Assembly (NCBI GenBank): GCA_015680905.1
Contig: CM027384.1
Coordinates: forward strand, 68,951,001-69,015,000
Direction of reading: 5' to 3'
DNA: 64,000 nucleotides
From: Coptis chinensis
Taxonomy: Eukaryota > Streptophyta > Magnoliopsida > Ranunculales > Ranunculaceae
The first letter of the stretch is position 1; each line of letters begins with the position of its first letter. Under the pieces are notes generated by a model. The model was not told the DNA's origin and made no database searches. It saw only the letters and a program-made list of their open reading frames with translations. The position numbers and the translations under genes are program-made. Positions 35,661-48,069 of the stretch are shown piece by piece.

Positions 35661-37293
35661 TGACGGGGAGAGTTTCTTGTAGCCCCGTGGCTTTGAAAGT
35701 TCAAACTGTCACCGACTTTTGTTGTGTCTGGGCAACCAAATTTATGTTATCTGTTTTTTTTTATTGGTTGTTTTTTTTTTATCAAATATATGTTTTAAAA
35801 ATCTCTTGACTAGACTTTAAAAAAACAAAAGACTAAAAAATAAACTGTGAAGTGATTCAATGATGCATCGCCTCCGTAAGCAATAAGAGAGGGAGTAGGC
35901 GACTCCACTAGGCTTGTTGTGGTATACAAGGGACACGCTAGTTTTTTTTTTTTTTTTTGTACAGTGTTGTATAGGGTTGACAACGTGCTGAATTGCTGAC
36001 CCTCTATTTCATGCGTTACATTTCGTAAATGTCACCACAAACAAGTATGGTACACTATATCCTCACAAAAATATGTAAATTTTTTTGGAAAGGAGACTCC
36101 CATTTCTACAGCTAACTAGGCCTACCATCAATGGTACGTGTAAACTTCATTTTCAGTTAAAGTGACTCATCTTTTAGCAAGCAAATCAGCTGTGAAGTTT
36201 CATTCTCTTTAGATTTGTCGAAATTTTCCCCGTATGTAAGCTCTCTATACATGTTAACCACCTATGTTGTAACTGATCAGGTTCCAAATGTGCATATTTA
36301 TCTCCTATTACTGCATTACAACATTTCTTAAGCAATAAATGCATAATAAACAGACAATTCATAGTTTTTACTGTCTTTTGTAGGTTACAGCCATTTCAGA
36401 CCACTTATCATAAGAAAAATATGTATTTTAGTGCCAAAAAAAGCTTTATTAACGCTTCTTATGAAGACTCAAGCTTATATAAAAAAGTGCTGAAAAAGTC
36501 AAAATCAAAGTCAAAGATCATCTATCAATGACTCAAACCTAGAAAACTGAAAATTATGTCATTAACTCAGAAGATTGGAGATTGATGGCCTTGTTTCAAA
36601 AGTAGCCTTGCTCAAACCCTAGCTTGCTTAAGAAGAAAGAGGAAAGCAAAAGCATAAAAGAAAAATAAAAAGTAAAAAGCAATGTGTGAGGTGTGAGGTG
36701 TCTTAATTGTAGATGGAGATGTCAAATCAGTCATTGTAAAAGTAAGAGTATAAAAACAAAAAGTAGGGAGAGAAAACATTATCCAATTTTTGGTTTGACA
36801 ACCCAAAATTTGATATCAAATTTTATCAGGTTTTCTTAGGTAGATTTATATTATTGCAATTTATTTTTTTGTCTTGTTATTTCTTTTATTTCAATATACA
36901 TTTGTTTTTCTTTGTTTTCAAGTTCTTCATTGCATTCAATACTTGTTTTCAATCTTGTCATTTCAATTAACTTGTCTCTAAACTTCCTTGTCTTTTAAAT
37001 CTCAAAAACACAGATTACACTCATTTGATTACACTCATTTGAAGACATCAAATGAGTGTGACTTTGTGATAAAGTTATCTCATTTCCTCTATTTTCATTT
37101 CATGTTTTAATCCCACACAAGTTTCAATGTTTTTCCATTAATAAGCAACTTGTTTTTTCCATACCTTTTTAGCTCTAGAACAATAAATAATAAAATTTGA
37201 AAAAAAATTTGTTTTTATTCATCACTATTTTTCCCATCTTAAGATTTAGAATGAACTTCAAATCATTAAAACTAAACTCACCACTATATCTCA
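35661..37293. other. Non-coding stretch
   Basis: Contains an 18-nt T run near 35943-35960, a small palindrome around 37022-37057 (acactcatttga / tcaaatgagtgt) and otherwise anonymous AT-rich DNA. No gene, RNA or transposon ends seen. Confidence 0.4.
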
Positions 37294-37835
37294 TTAATTT
37301 AGCAACCTCCAAGGAACAGTTCCAATTTCAAATGCTTTCACTGCTGCTTCAGAGTCGGTTTCAATCCACAAATTCTTCCAACCTTTGCTAAGTGTAGTTG
37401 TCTCAACACCTATAAGGATAGCCATACACTCTGCTATGAAGTTATCTTTGCTATCGATGTTCATGCTGAGTGTATATATGCAAAAATTGACTCATGTTTC
37501 CTCTAAAAGAGATTACAATCCCTGAAGGTCCAAGATTTCCCATTGACACACTGTCATTATTAATTAAGTTTAACAATATCTGGCTCGAGTGGGATCCAAG
37601 TACATTGCTTAACTTGTGGTGCCTTACAACAACATTTCAGAAACTCAAAATCACAAACTTCAAAGGAGAGTTGTAACAATGACCGGCCTTGATAGTTTAC
37701 CTGTGATCTTGATTTGTAATCACACATGGTGTTTGCAGTTCCACAACTTTGGCTTCTTACCATCGAGGTGGACCTTGTTCCTATCTTTCCAAATACTTCC
37801 AAATGAGACAACACAAGATTTCCACATATAACGTA
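37294..37835 (-). pseudogene. RNase H-like (RVT_3) remnant of a non-LTR retroelement-type gene
   Basis: On the minus strand, in several frames: a W..IWKDRN linker (SFGSIWKDRNKVHLDG), then WIPLEPDIVKLNND, NLGPSGIVISFRGN, DNFIAECMAILIGVETTTLSKG, and LWIETDSEAAVKAF followed by VPWRLLN and a stop. This order is the plant RVT_3 RNase H domain (PF13456) that follows zf-RVT in LINE-type polyproteins and in many stand-alone plant genes. The catalytic acidic positions (N-D, AE, ETDS) are partly kept, but frameshifts near 37420, 37555 and 37730 kill it. Confidence 0.7.
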
Positions 37836-37896
37836 CCATTGGATAGTACATAATCTAATCTAATCTAACTTCTATAAAGAGAATTGGTCGAGTTAC

Positions 37897-38602
37897 AGAA
37901 AGAGTGATCTTGGTCCCCACAACAAAAGAAACGACTTTATCCGACTGACAATGGCTATCGCCAAAGGTATTACCCGACAGATCAAAACTGTCGTAAGACT
38001 GTCGGAAAACGCTCGGTCGGCATAGATTTCCGATGGTTATTGTTGGTCGAAATAGGTCATCGGTGTTGATGATCTTTGCCGACTGATATTCCTGCTACCT
38101 TTGACAGTCAGATATTCCTACTGTCATCAACCGTCGGGTATTCCAGCTGTTTTTTACCATCGGATATGTTTCTTGAGCGACAATTTATGTCTGTCGGATA
38201 TTTGTATTTTTTATTAAAAAAAATATATTTGTCCTCCCACATCACATTCTTTCAAGTATCCTAACATCACAATTATTACAAAAAAATTGAGAGAATCCCA
38301 AGGCACTAATCATATTCCTTTCTCATTCAAAGGGGAGTCAAATGTCAATAACAACAATTAAAATCAAGGATTTGCTAGTATCTGACTCTGACTAATCTTT
38401 CACTTAAAAGGGTTGCAATGACATCCACTGTTAAACAAATTGAAGCAGTATAAGAACATGTGTGCATCTAGTGAATATATTGCAAAGCTCAACATCATAT
38501 TTCATGATCAATTTGACTAGTTCGACTCTTACTCAGCACCCACATGCAGCTACAAGTACACTTACTGCTAGATGTTCACACAAAGAAAGAGTGATCTTGG
38601 TC
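37897..38602. repeat. Insertion-like segment between 19-bp direct repeats
   Basis: agaaagagtgatcttggtc occurs at 37897-37915 and again, identically, at 38584-38602. The 668 bp between starts with a cgacag/gtcgg-rich stretch (37940-38200), like a decayed CACTA subterminal region, followed by anonymous DNA. A 19-bp duplication is longer than DNA transposons make and could be a target duplication of a retroposed sequence, or chance homology from an older repeat. Confidence 0.4.
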
Positions 38603-38712
38603 ACACCCAAAAAAATAATAGCATACCCTAATAACTAACTTAATTACAAGCATACCCCCAATAACTAACTACACTATTTTTAATAAACATCTCCCAAATT
38701 ACTTGGGGTGTT

Positions 38713-39503
38713 ATATGTGCATGGTTCCAATAGTGTACTGCCATGTGTCCATTCGTATTAAACATAGTTGATGAGAGATTTAGCTTTAAAGGGAAACTAA
38801 ATAAGCCAATAAAGTGAGTTTTATTTGCAAGATTTTAGGGATTAGACCAAAAATTAAACAACAATAAATTGGAAACAAAAAGAGTACGTGGGATTTAGCA
38901 TTATGATTCTTTTTTATTAGGCGTCTTATTTTCCCTCCTCCTCCATCATGTTTTTCATCAATATTATTCTTGACTCTATAAGAAAAAAAAATCTCACATT
39001 TTTTACTTTTCGACATTTAGACATGATAATTGTCATGTTTAGCATTCTTCAATATTTTGACAAGTGACAAGAATTGCATCCCATGATTTTGGACATGATA
39101 GTCATCATGTTTAGCATTTTTCAATAATAGAACAATTATTTAGTTTGTTTGTCATAACATTTTTTTTTTCTCATTTTTTTCTTTAATTTGTTTGGGTACT
39201 GAAGTTTTATTGTTCTATTGGCAAAAAAATAAACTTTTTAATGGAAGTTCTTTTTCTTATGGATGTGATTTTTTTATTTTTTTTTTCTGGTATAAACAAT
39301 ATTTTGGGGTGGGAAGAGGGGGAAAAAAAAACTCACCACATATTTTTTTCCCCCCATTTTTTTTTGGTTTTATTTTCGGTTTGCATCTCTAAAATCTTGC
39401 AAATAAAACTCACCTTATTTAGTTTCTTTTTAAAGCTAAATCTATCACTTGTATCTTGTATGGGCACATGACAATATACTATTGGACCCACATGCCCACA
39501 TAC
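38713..39503. mobile_element. Long inverted-repeat element, about 0.8 kb
   Basis: Left arm about 38713-38837 and right arm about 39385-39503 are near-complementary over about 120 bp; examples are agatttagctttaaa / tttaaagctaaatct and gagttttatttgcaagatttta / its complement at 39390-39410. The interior is AT-rich and non-coding. It looks like a MULE-type or unclassified MITE; a target duplication was not resolved. 39504-39863 holds only a short gagagatcattctctc palindrome. Confidence 0.65.
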
Positions 39504-40466
39504 AAAAAAATTCGATGTAAAACATAATAGGATATATGAGTCTTGATGAGGAGAGATCATTCTCTCCACGACACGGAGATATTAAACCAAATAGCCATTA
39601 TATGGGAGATCGAATCAGATTCGAGTTGGAAACTGTTTCATGGCCCACAACTGACAACCCAAAACAAATTCAGTAAAATAAACGTAAAAATAAAAAATGA
39701 TCTTAATCCCCTCATCTTCTCCCCCTTTCTCTTTTCAACCTTTTGTCTAGTTCCTTTAATTAGGTCTTCTTCCTCTATCAAAATGTAACAAACATAAGTC
39801 TCGTAATTTAATGATGGGTATTATACCAAAAAACACTTGAAATAAAAAGTTGTAATAGCGCTAAATCTACAAGAGTTTATGACTATTTAGTACAACGTAC
39901 TTTAATTTTTTTCCCTAAATGGCACCGTACTTTTTTCCTCACCTATTAGTACCACAAACTCTCAATTTGTGTCAATTTAGTACCTCGGTCTATTTGCCGT
40001 CTCAATCTGTCTGATTTCGCTAACAGGAAGAACGTGAGCTGGGTTTATCTAATTAGCGCTAAATAACCCAATTAGTTACGTAGGTCATGGGACATACATG
40101 TGCGGTTGGAAGTAAACCAAAAATTTTTGACTCGATAAAAAAAAAAAAAAAGTATCCAAAAAATTTTAAAAAAAAACAGAGAGTAAAGTGTCGAACCAAA
40201 AAGAAAGTGTGAACCCTTAAAAATAAAATTGAATATCAAAGTGAAGACAAAGAATAAATTGAAGCTCTTTTGAGGAAGCTTGAGCGTTGCGTTGTCTCAG
40301 TAAGTATTTTTATTAGAATCAAAGTTATTCCCTTTGAGTCATCCTTTTGTTTAGTTTATTTAGCTCGAAAAATTTGGGGGTTTGTAGATTGAAATTGTAT
40401 ATTGATTCTCATATACTTTTATTATAATGTAATAATTTATTGATATTTTTTTTGTTTGTTCATATA

Positions 40467-40519
40467 TAGTGGACACGTTCAACTTAGTATTAGACTATGG
40501 TGGTTTGTTCTATTGGGAG
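40467..40519 (+). pseudogene. mudrA-like transposase N-terminus, part 1
   Basis: Following an acceptor-like atatatag, the frame reads VDTFNLVLDYGGLFYWE and breaks off at the CACTA insertion. 'F.L...YGG.F' is the start of the PB1-like domain opening plant MuDR transposases. A donor-like site near 40300 suggests a 5' untranslated exon upstream. The frame resumes at 54773. Confidence 0.7.
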
Positions 40520-40544
40520 CAGCACTACACCAAAACAGTTTTTT

Positions 40545-40730
40545 TGTGACGCCACCAAAATAGCGTCACAAATAATTTTAGTGACACCATTTTGGCGTCA
40601 CAAATATGGCGACACAATTTGGCGTCAATTACTTTTGTGACGCCATTTTGACGTCACAAATACTTGTGACGTCAAAATGGCATCACAAATTTTGTGACGT
40701 CGTTTTGGCATCACAAAATATATTTTAGAA
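40545..40730. repeat. CACTA subterminal repeat cluster
   Basis: At least ten copies, in both orientations, of ttttgtgacgcca / tggcgtcacaaa and close variants. These are the probable transposase-binding sites next to the left terminus. Confidence 0.8.
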
Positions 40731-41729
40731 ATAAAAATAAAAATTGGTTGTTATACATCCACCGGTGTGCTATACGAACTAGCTAAGATACAATTCTTTT
40801 AAAAAACAATCAATTCCATAAAATACACAATCACACCGTCAATCCTATTCAAGAATAAAACATTCATGCAATCGCTCAAAATTATCAAGCCACTTGTAAA
40901 CACCAAGTATTTCAATTTTCCAAGCGAAAAGTACAATACAAATCACTTGTAAACACCAAGTACTTCAATTTTCCAAGCAAAAGAATACATTACATTATGC
41001 TTACAACTAACTAGAAAGAAAGTCTTCTTATTATAAAGTGTCCAGGTGGCAATATCGACCACCTCCATCCTTCAAGGTCAGCAACAAACTAATGCCACAT
41101 GCATTACCTGTTTCATTTAACAAAAGAGTTTTGATAGACTTCTACATTAAAATGTAACGTGAGATATATATAACAATAGGTTCACTATACTAATTAAAAC
41201 TAAGTGACATAGTTTCTAGTCTACCAAATTAGTAACATAGTAAGAAGGTAACCATGCCACTAGGATATCAAAGAAGCTATAGGCCATTACTATTTGACAA
41301 CACAACACTAATACACAGCAAAACACTTATGGGAGCCTCTTTAGCCCCAAAAGCTATATGAACAACAAGGTGACATATACAACTAAACGGGTACTGCCTC
41401 TACCTTCTAGTATATAGCCTGGTGTCATATGACATGGAAACTGGCTTACATTATAACAGATTAGAGTGGCATAAGTTCCAACTTCCAACCTTGGTTAAAG
41501 ATCAACGTAGAAAACGAAATGAATAAATACAGCAAAACCTTGAGGTTCAACTCAATAAAAGAATGCACTAACAAACCATCGGCACTACTAATAGTAAAAC
41601 AATCCTAAACCACTTTTTTTTTTCCCTATTATTTTATTATCCAAAATATAGAGTTACACAGTTAACCACCACACTTTAGTTTGGACTATTTTTACCAGAT
41701 ACTTTCTAGCTGGGAAAGTAATGACATAC
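40731..41729. other. Non-coding CACTA interior
   Basis: A duplicated 'cttgtaaacaccaagta.ttcaattttccaagc' unit occurs around 40893-40978. No coding sequence recognised. The piece 42367-42428 further on has an acceptor-like end on the minus strand, but its product is not recognisable. Confidence 0.4.
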
Positions 41730-42245
41730 CTTTCTACATTCGGTCTCAAATAGCCGCAATTCATTTATCTTCCTTAAGATTTGTGACTCAATCTCTTTCA
41801 GCTTCTCTGAGGTATCCTCAAAAGATTTTGCACAAAGAGCCTCAATGGTATAGCTAGCAGCCTTGAAAAAATTGTCCCCTAAAGAAAATTTAGATGGAAA
41901 TTAATAAAATGTCCAATATACTAGTAACAGAACCTGAAGCTAATTAAATAGAAGGGAAATAGTTTAGACCATAGACAGCAAATATGTAAGTGCCAGGTTT
42001 TAGTTCAGAGACTTCACACGGTTGAAGACCTTCCAACCTTTTAAAGAAAGCAGCCTTAGGGTCCTTCGCCATTGCTAACTGCATCATAAGAATGGGCACT
42101 AAGTTCATCTCCTGTGATTATGATCTCAAACAAAGATGCAAATAGAACTACATACCGCATTAACAGTTGAATCCAAATGGTATACTTGAAAATGCAAGAG
42201 GTACATTCCCGCAAATGTAACCTTACCGGTCTTCTCACTATCTTC
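41730..42245 (-). pseudogene. ARG1-like: Captured fragment of an ARG1-type DnaJ gene (three exons)
   Basis: Minus-strand exons: 42156-42245 (EDSEKTGKVTFAGMYLLHFQ), 41970-42078 (KDPKAAFFKRLEGLQPCEVS, ...YIFAVYG) and 41730-41878 (DNFFKAASYTIEALC, LKEIESQILRKINELR, FETECRK). Each is bounded by GT/AG and the phases fit. They match, from memory, the C-terminal half of ARG1/ALTERED RESPONSE TO GRAVITY 1 (DnaJ B15), a peripheral-membrane J-domain protein in root gravitropism. The J domain, upstream exons and last exon are absent, so it is a fragment inside the CACTA. Introns are kept, indicating DNA-level capture. Confidence 0.85.
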
Positions 42246-43073
42246 CTTTGGACATAAACAAAGACTAATTACAACCTGTGGGCATAAACAGAATGACAAA
42301 ACGCCTATAAAACTGATCAAATACAACAATAGTTATCACTAACTAGGTTCGCCTCTTTGCATTGCTCAGTCCTTTGGGTTGATGCATGCATCTAACAACT
42401 TCCACTCTTCGCTTCCCTCCTCTTGTTTCTGCAAAAACACAACCATCATATCATTCTTCATCTATTCAATATGAACAAACATTCAATCAGTGAACAAAGC
42501 TTACATGGTCATATTCAAATGAGATCAAAGTTCAGTGATGTTCACCAACAATGAATTCGGTTGAATCATGCAATTACATTACTCCATTACATGCATCATA
42601 ACTGAATTGCACCTATGTTACCTTGTCACTTCAAGTCAACGATGTCACACGTGCCCAGGGAGGAGCTAACCAGGGCAGACGGGGGGTGTGTGTGTGTGTG
42701 TGTGCAAAGAATATATCACAACTATTACTGCATATGACGTCTCAAAACAGGTAAAGTGTCAAATTGAGTACACAAGATCACACATAGAAGATTTCACTGT
42801 ACTGGTAAACCAGATTACACTGTTGTCAACAAATTATTTCATTCTAAATAATGTGCATTAAGAGTGGTAATATCAGTGACCAAATCATGGATTGACTATT
42901 TAGACCAGAATCGGGCAGATTTATGTCCCTATAGATACCTACAGATATATAAGAGAGACATGCTACACCTTTTCCGGGATAAGAATCTCTTTTAATAGGA
43001 GTGAGCTGTGTGCATGAACCACGGTTCAAACCAGGATCATATATATCACATTCACGTAAAAGGTATTATGTAC
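42246..43073. other. Spacer between captured gene fragments
   Basis: Includes a gt microsatellite (about 42686-42704). Intron-like sequence; no recognised exon apart from the weak candidate at 42367-42428 on the minus strand. Confidence 0.4.
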
Positions 43074-44235
43074 CTCAAGTGTGAACTCTGCATCCCTTCC
43101 AGTTCAGCTTTGTTTTTCACTGCCTTGGCCATAGAGATGGGGGAAATTCTGTACACTGCAGAGGGATGTGCAATCCGCCCATTTGGCCTTTCAAGTGCTC
43201 CACTTTTGTTCTTACTTAATAGTTTTACAAGATATTTATCACAAGCAGATCTGTAGGTGTTGACAATTGCAGCATTCACAGACGAAGTACCCAACCAGAG
43301 TTGTACACCTTTGGCTGCTAACCTAAAAACTATGAACCTTTAGAACAGATTATGCTTCCATATAGATAATCATGCTTAAGTGAGCAAATGTATAATTTCG
43401 ATAAGCAGGAGCATTCGTAGCTTATTAATCACTTAACTAATACATTTTAAAGTAAGCATATGCTTCAACCAAGGAAATTGTTTACATTGCAGACATTTCA
43501 ATAAATCAAGATTACTGAATCCTGCATGAAAAACATTACAAGTCCTGGGCCATACGACCTCTCAGCAAGAATAATTGCTGCAATTATTTTCCTTCCCTCT
43601 TTAGAACATATTTGCAAAGAATCAAACATTGTTTTGCTTGACTATCGTCAGAAAAACAGTAGACTAACCAATACATTAAATTTCATCCTTAAACATCTTT
43701 GTCCATTGTACATCATCATACAATCTTATAACCAAGGGCTATGCACATAGACATTTAAACAAATAAATTAAAGCATTTCATGGGCCAAATTTATTGCACT
43801 TGGCCATTCATTTTGTGGTAAAAGTTCATATAGCAATTATTTTTCTTTCAAACATTTTTTGTTTTTAATTATTTGTATTGTCACCAATCAAACAGTGTGC
43901 TTTAACAACCTACTTATACTAACTAAAATTGCCATAAAAATAAAAACTATACTTAGTAAAATGACAATAGCCAGGGAAGAAGATAATATGACCTAGTCCT
44001 ATACCAATAAAGTAAAATTCAAACTTAACAGAAAAAAAAGATAAAGGAAAAAAAGAAGATACCTATCTATTTCGGAGAGAATCGATTCATACAGTCTCAA
44101 CTCTACTCCTGAGTCCTTCAAGTGAGTCATCACCTCTGGGGTAACTTTAGAATTGTCAATAAACAATTTGGCTCCAGCAGTCTCCACAATTAAGTATGCG
44201 CACATCACCGGTGAATGAGGAATGTCATTTCCTCT
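43074..44235 (-). pseudogene. APP1-like: Captured fragment of aminopeptidase P1 (two exons)
   Basis: Minus-strand exon 44063-44235 reads GNDIPHSPVMCAYLIVETAG, AKLFIDNSKVTPEVMTHLK and VELRLYESILSEIDR. Exon 43074-43322 (249 bp) reads LAAKGVQLWLGTSSVNAAIV, PSAVYRISPISMAKAVKNK and ELEGMQSSHLR. Splice sites are intact (gtatct, gtacat donors; tttttag, gttgtag acceptors). The order and motifs match the second creatinase-N-like domain of plant Xaa-Pro aminopeptidase P1. The metal-binding catalytic domain is missing, so no peptidase activity is possible. It lies between the VARICOSE and ARG1 fragments in the same orientation. Confidence 0.85.
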
Positions 44236-45340
44236 CTACAACCAATGATTAAAGACATCTTTAGAGTATTCAACTTAAATATATACACACCGTAATCAAG
44301 AAAACCAGACAAAAAGAAAACTTGAATATTCAACAGGAGCGCATACATACACAGAAAAAAGACATATCTTACAAAGAAGCCTGTTTATTTGTCATACCTA
44401 ATGCTTCCAATGTGGTTATTCACCTTATTAATTGAGCGCAAGAGAGAGATATACCTCAGCAGCAAGGTATTTGGAAGAACCCAAGCCCCACCACCAACAT
44501 GTTCAGTTTATTTACTGGATTTCGAAAATTGAGCAGCAGCACCAACACCTTTGCTGGTCGTCGATGTTGTTGATATAGCTGTTCTGCTGACATACATACA
44601 GACCTATAGAAATTCTATTATACTCAATGGCCCACTTTAAACATTGATAAATTAGAAAAAGAAGTTTTCGGCTAATTACCTTGCTACAAAACCCTCAAAC
44701 TTATCCACCTCTACCTGTCATTTCACTTAATCTTTTTAATTAAAAAAGACAACAAAATAACACACCCCCACACACGAGAGAGAGAGAGAGAGAGCAAAAA
44801 CACTTACGATAAAGGGAAATCATGCTTCAGATCCACATCGCGTACTCTGCGGAAACGGTTGCCAGAAGCAGTAAGGCCATCATGACTTAAGTACCAAAGG
44901 CTTTTGATACTTAGTCTTCACAGAAGAACTAAACACCAAGGGCACCAGCAGTGACACCACCACCAGCAGCAGCAAGCAGCAGCAGCACCAGGCACCAGCG
45001 GCAGCAGCAACACCAGGCAACAGCAAGCACCAGCAGGTTCATGGAAGCAGCAGGCACCAGCAGCGACACCAGCATCAGCAGCAACACCCAGCAGCAGCAA
45101 GAAGCATGCAGGTACCCAGCAGCAGCACCTAGCACACACTCCACCCAGCAGCAGCAGCACCCAGCACACAGCACCACACTCACAGACTAACCAAGTTTCC
45201 ACGACACAAACCACCAGTCCACACAACGCAAACAACCAGTGCACCACCACACACCGCACACCACCAGCTCACACACTGCACCACCAGTCCACATAATGCA
45301 CACCACCAGTCAACCACCACACACTGTACGCCATACATTT
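44236..45340. other. Spacer with CAG/CAC-rich low-complexity tract
   Basis: 44936-45320 is built from cagcag, caccag and cacaca units, and creates open frames on both strands that I do not regard as genes. A ga microsatellite lies at about 44774-44795. On the minus strand 44516-44590 an unrecognised open piece reads RTAISTTSTTSKGVGAAAQF; its origin is unknown and it may be another captured scrap. Confidence 0.5.
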
Positions 45341-46110
45341 CTAAAAATAGTAAACAATCTTTACTAGAAGGATGCTGGAATCTCCCAAACTTGTCGGGTA
45401 TTTACGTATAGGTGTGCTCTCAGACCTGCTTACTGGTGTGGGCATCTCGGGTGCATCACTTACTGTAACTGAATCTACAGAACCAAACCCATCTGAACTA
45501 GGTGGATTGAGTTCTGAATAAACACCAGAGTCTGATTTCTCTAAGCCGGTGGTTTCTGTGGTTGGAGGCAAGCACTGAGACAACTCCAACACATATTGTT
45601 GAATAGCGTGTGTTTGAACACAATAAACCTGAACCACATGCTCCCCATCGGGTAAACAATCACTTGTTCCAGTAAGAATCAAAATAGGCACTGCAACAGT
45701 AAATTCTGTAATATAATCCATGCGTGTGGCCGTGGGATTTGGACCATACTCTATATACACAACACGATTCAGCGTCACTTGGTAGCAGCCACCCTTCTTT
45801 ACTTGCCAAAGTCCATATCTTCACTTCACAATTCAGCAGCCCCTAAAAGAAAGTAATGCAAGGGCTAATGCTTTTGAAAGTTAGAACAAATGAGTGAAAT
45901 GACCTACCAAAACGGTAAAAAAAGCACAAAATACATAATAAAAAGAGCAAAGGAATTTCATGTTTTCTATCTAAAAAGAAACTGCTTTAAAAATAATCAG
46001 AACCTGAAGGACATACCACTGTGACAAGATTAATGTGATTGGGACGATTTGTTGCAGTCAAGAAGTTAGCTGCATACACAGGTTGACCATCCCCCCCATT
46101 TCCGGAGAGA
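45341..46110 (-). pseudogene. VCS-like: Captured fragment of VARICOSE (mRNA decapping scaffold)
   Basis: Minus strand: exon about 46017-46110 (DGQPVYAANFLTATNRPNHI) with donor gtatgt, then 45341-45842 after acceptor ttttag: EVKIWTLASKEGWLLPSDAES, IEYGPNPTATRMDYITEFTV, LTGTSDCLPDGEHVVQVYC and QTHAIQQYVLELSQCLPP. These match the WD40-containing N-terminal half of plant VARICOSE/EDC4, the P-body decapping scaffold. Between SDAES and the YGPNP block the expected roughly 35 residues are missing in-line, an internal deletion. Upstream (46111-46200, minus) a ct-rich leader precedes an ATG near 46099, so the fragment has acquired an apparent new 5' end. Confidence 0.88.
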
Positions 46111-47044
46111 GATCGAGAGACTGAGAGGGAAACCCTCCCAATTTACATCGAAAGACCGAGAGCGAGAGAGGAGCCCGAACGTATTCTCTCCTTTTTTCTT
46201 TTTTCTTTTTTCTTTTTATTTTTTTATTATTATTTTTTTTTATGTTCAATGTTATTGGGTTTTATCAAGCACAACTCACCAAAGGCCCAAAAATATGGGG
46301 TTTTACAATAGATATTGATCTTAAAGATGCATGGATGTCATCACAATAAAAACATTTTCAGTAGTAAACATTCAATGACAAACTAATCTACCGATTCGAG
46401 TGGTAAACCCCGAACTGAACCTGAATTTTGCAATAAGAAATGTATACCTTGTGCAAAGGACCAAAGCCAATCAACACATTATAGCCACTGGATCTGTCTG
46501 GACTTCCTTAGTAGATGCGTGTCACCAAAAGTCTGAATTTACAAACACAACTTGATTTTAAATTATATAACTTTCACGGATGTCATTCAAGTATTGGTAG
46601 AATCAAGTTGTACAATTGTAATATTACCAAACCCAATCAACTACATGGAGAAAAATTTCTTAATATAGACATAAAATAAGAATATGAAGTATTTTGAGAA
46701 GCAACATTGACAATCAGTAACACCTATCCCTTCCAAAAGCTTAAATACACATTATCTCCTTTAGCATCTTGACCAAATAATAAAGGATTAGAAGAACAAT
46801 ATCTAACCAAACCAAAATAAAGTAAACCCAAAGCTTGAAATCCGTAAAATAGGCAACCACAAGCACCCACTACACTAAGCATCGTCAATGAAACAACTAA
46901 ATTTGAAACAATCCAATAACAATAGACAATTTGTGCCTATTACCTCAATACCATATTTATGCCATTTACATCATCTTAATACCAAATTATATAAGTTCTA
47001 AGTGATAATCTTTAGGAATGATCTAGATTTACATAGTATGAACA
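46111..47044. other. CACTA interior, non-coding
   Basis: Starts with the ct/ga-rich leader of the VARICOSE fragment and poly-T tracts (46190-46242), then anonymous AT-rich DNA up to the retroelement. gaaca (47040-47044) is the left target duplication of the next element (gagca on the right). Confidence 0.45.
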
Positions 47045-47636
47045 TGTTTGGGTGAGAACTCACGCAAACACACTAATGATCTTGTTGGAGATGTTGATAT
47101 GAAGTGAGAGAGACAGTACCACCAATGGCTGCCTACGTATCCAAATCGTTCTCTAGAATCAAGTCTAAAAAATGCACGTAGTTTTTTGTTTGAAATGATT
47201 GTTCGGTATTTATAGGAAAATGAATATGTTAAGCTTCTTATTGCTTAAAATATCCTTTCCTTATTTGATAAGATATTTCCCTTTTTGTATGAAATCTTTC
47301 AAAAAGCTTTATATGGAAAAAATTCCTTGACATATTTCCGGACCTGCTATATATAACTTGGGTGCCATATTAGTGGGTATTGTTATTGCTCCAATAGAAG
47401 TCATGCTCGAATGCCACACTAGTAGGCAAGTAGGACTGCCACAGTAGCGGGCAAGCAAACCCGCCTCACTAGTAGGCAAGCGATGCCATAATAGCGGGCA
47501 AGCAAGCATGCCTCACTAGTAGGCAAACGGGACTGCCATAGTAGTGGGCAAGCAAACACGCTTCATTAGTAGGCGGCTTTTATAGTAGTACCCAATGATG
47601 GTCGTTCGTAGAGGTACAAGTACACTGGTACATACA
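47045..47636 (-). repeat. 3' LTR of the nested Tat-like element
   Basis: Minus-strand TGTATGT...CCAAACA. TATA box cctataaatacc (complement of 47206-47217). Internal 'cactagtaggcaag' and 'agtagcgggcaag' short repeats lie at 47420-47575. Purine tract gaagagggggcgg (minus) abuts at 47637-47649. Confidence 0.9.
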
Positions 47637-48069
47637 CCGCCCCCTCTTCGTCGGATGAAATTCATTCCTTGCAGTGAAGAATAAACATTATATTACTGCA
47701 AATGAATGAAACAGTGTGATTGAAATATATGTGATGCAAGTGCATGACAAAGCTGATAGTAGCAACCGCCCATTTAACATGACATCTGTTAATGCTAGTG
47801 TTGGTATTGATAGTAGCCAAAGGAGCTGGTTAGGGAAAATTTATCCAGGGTGTTGAGCATCAGCCACATCATGTTGCTTTAAACCATGAGGCTATGATTT
47901 CTAATATTCTTGTTTCTGAAAAGGACGTTGAAACTATGGAGAAGCAGCCACCGTTTACAGAAATCGACGGGTCCAAGCCGCCCCCAATCGTGCTATTGAA
48001 GATGGGACTAAAAATGGTGTGCCTGGTGTCTTCTTGTATGCCACTGCTTACTTGATGATTTTTTTTTTG
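47637..48069. other. Untranslated part between polypurine tract and the 45-bp array
   Basis: Apart from the purine tract there is an open + strand piece (about 47850-48050, reading ALNHEAMISNILVSEKDVE) that I do not recognise. It is antisense to the element and may be part of an acquired sequence. Confidence 0.35.

Noticed and set aside
44918..45259. Cysteine-rich minus-strand ORF resembling a small secreted Cys-rich protein
   Set aside because: It is the reverse reading of CAG/CAC repeats (Cys from tgc/tgt); low-complexity artefact.
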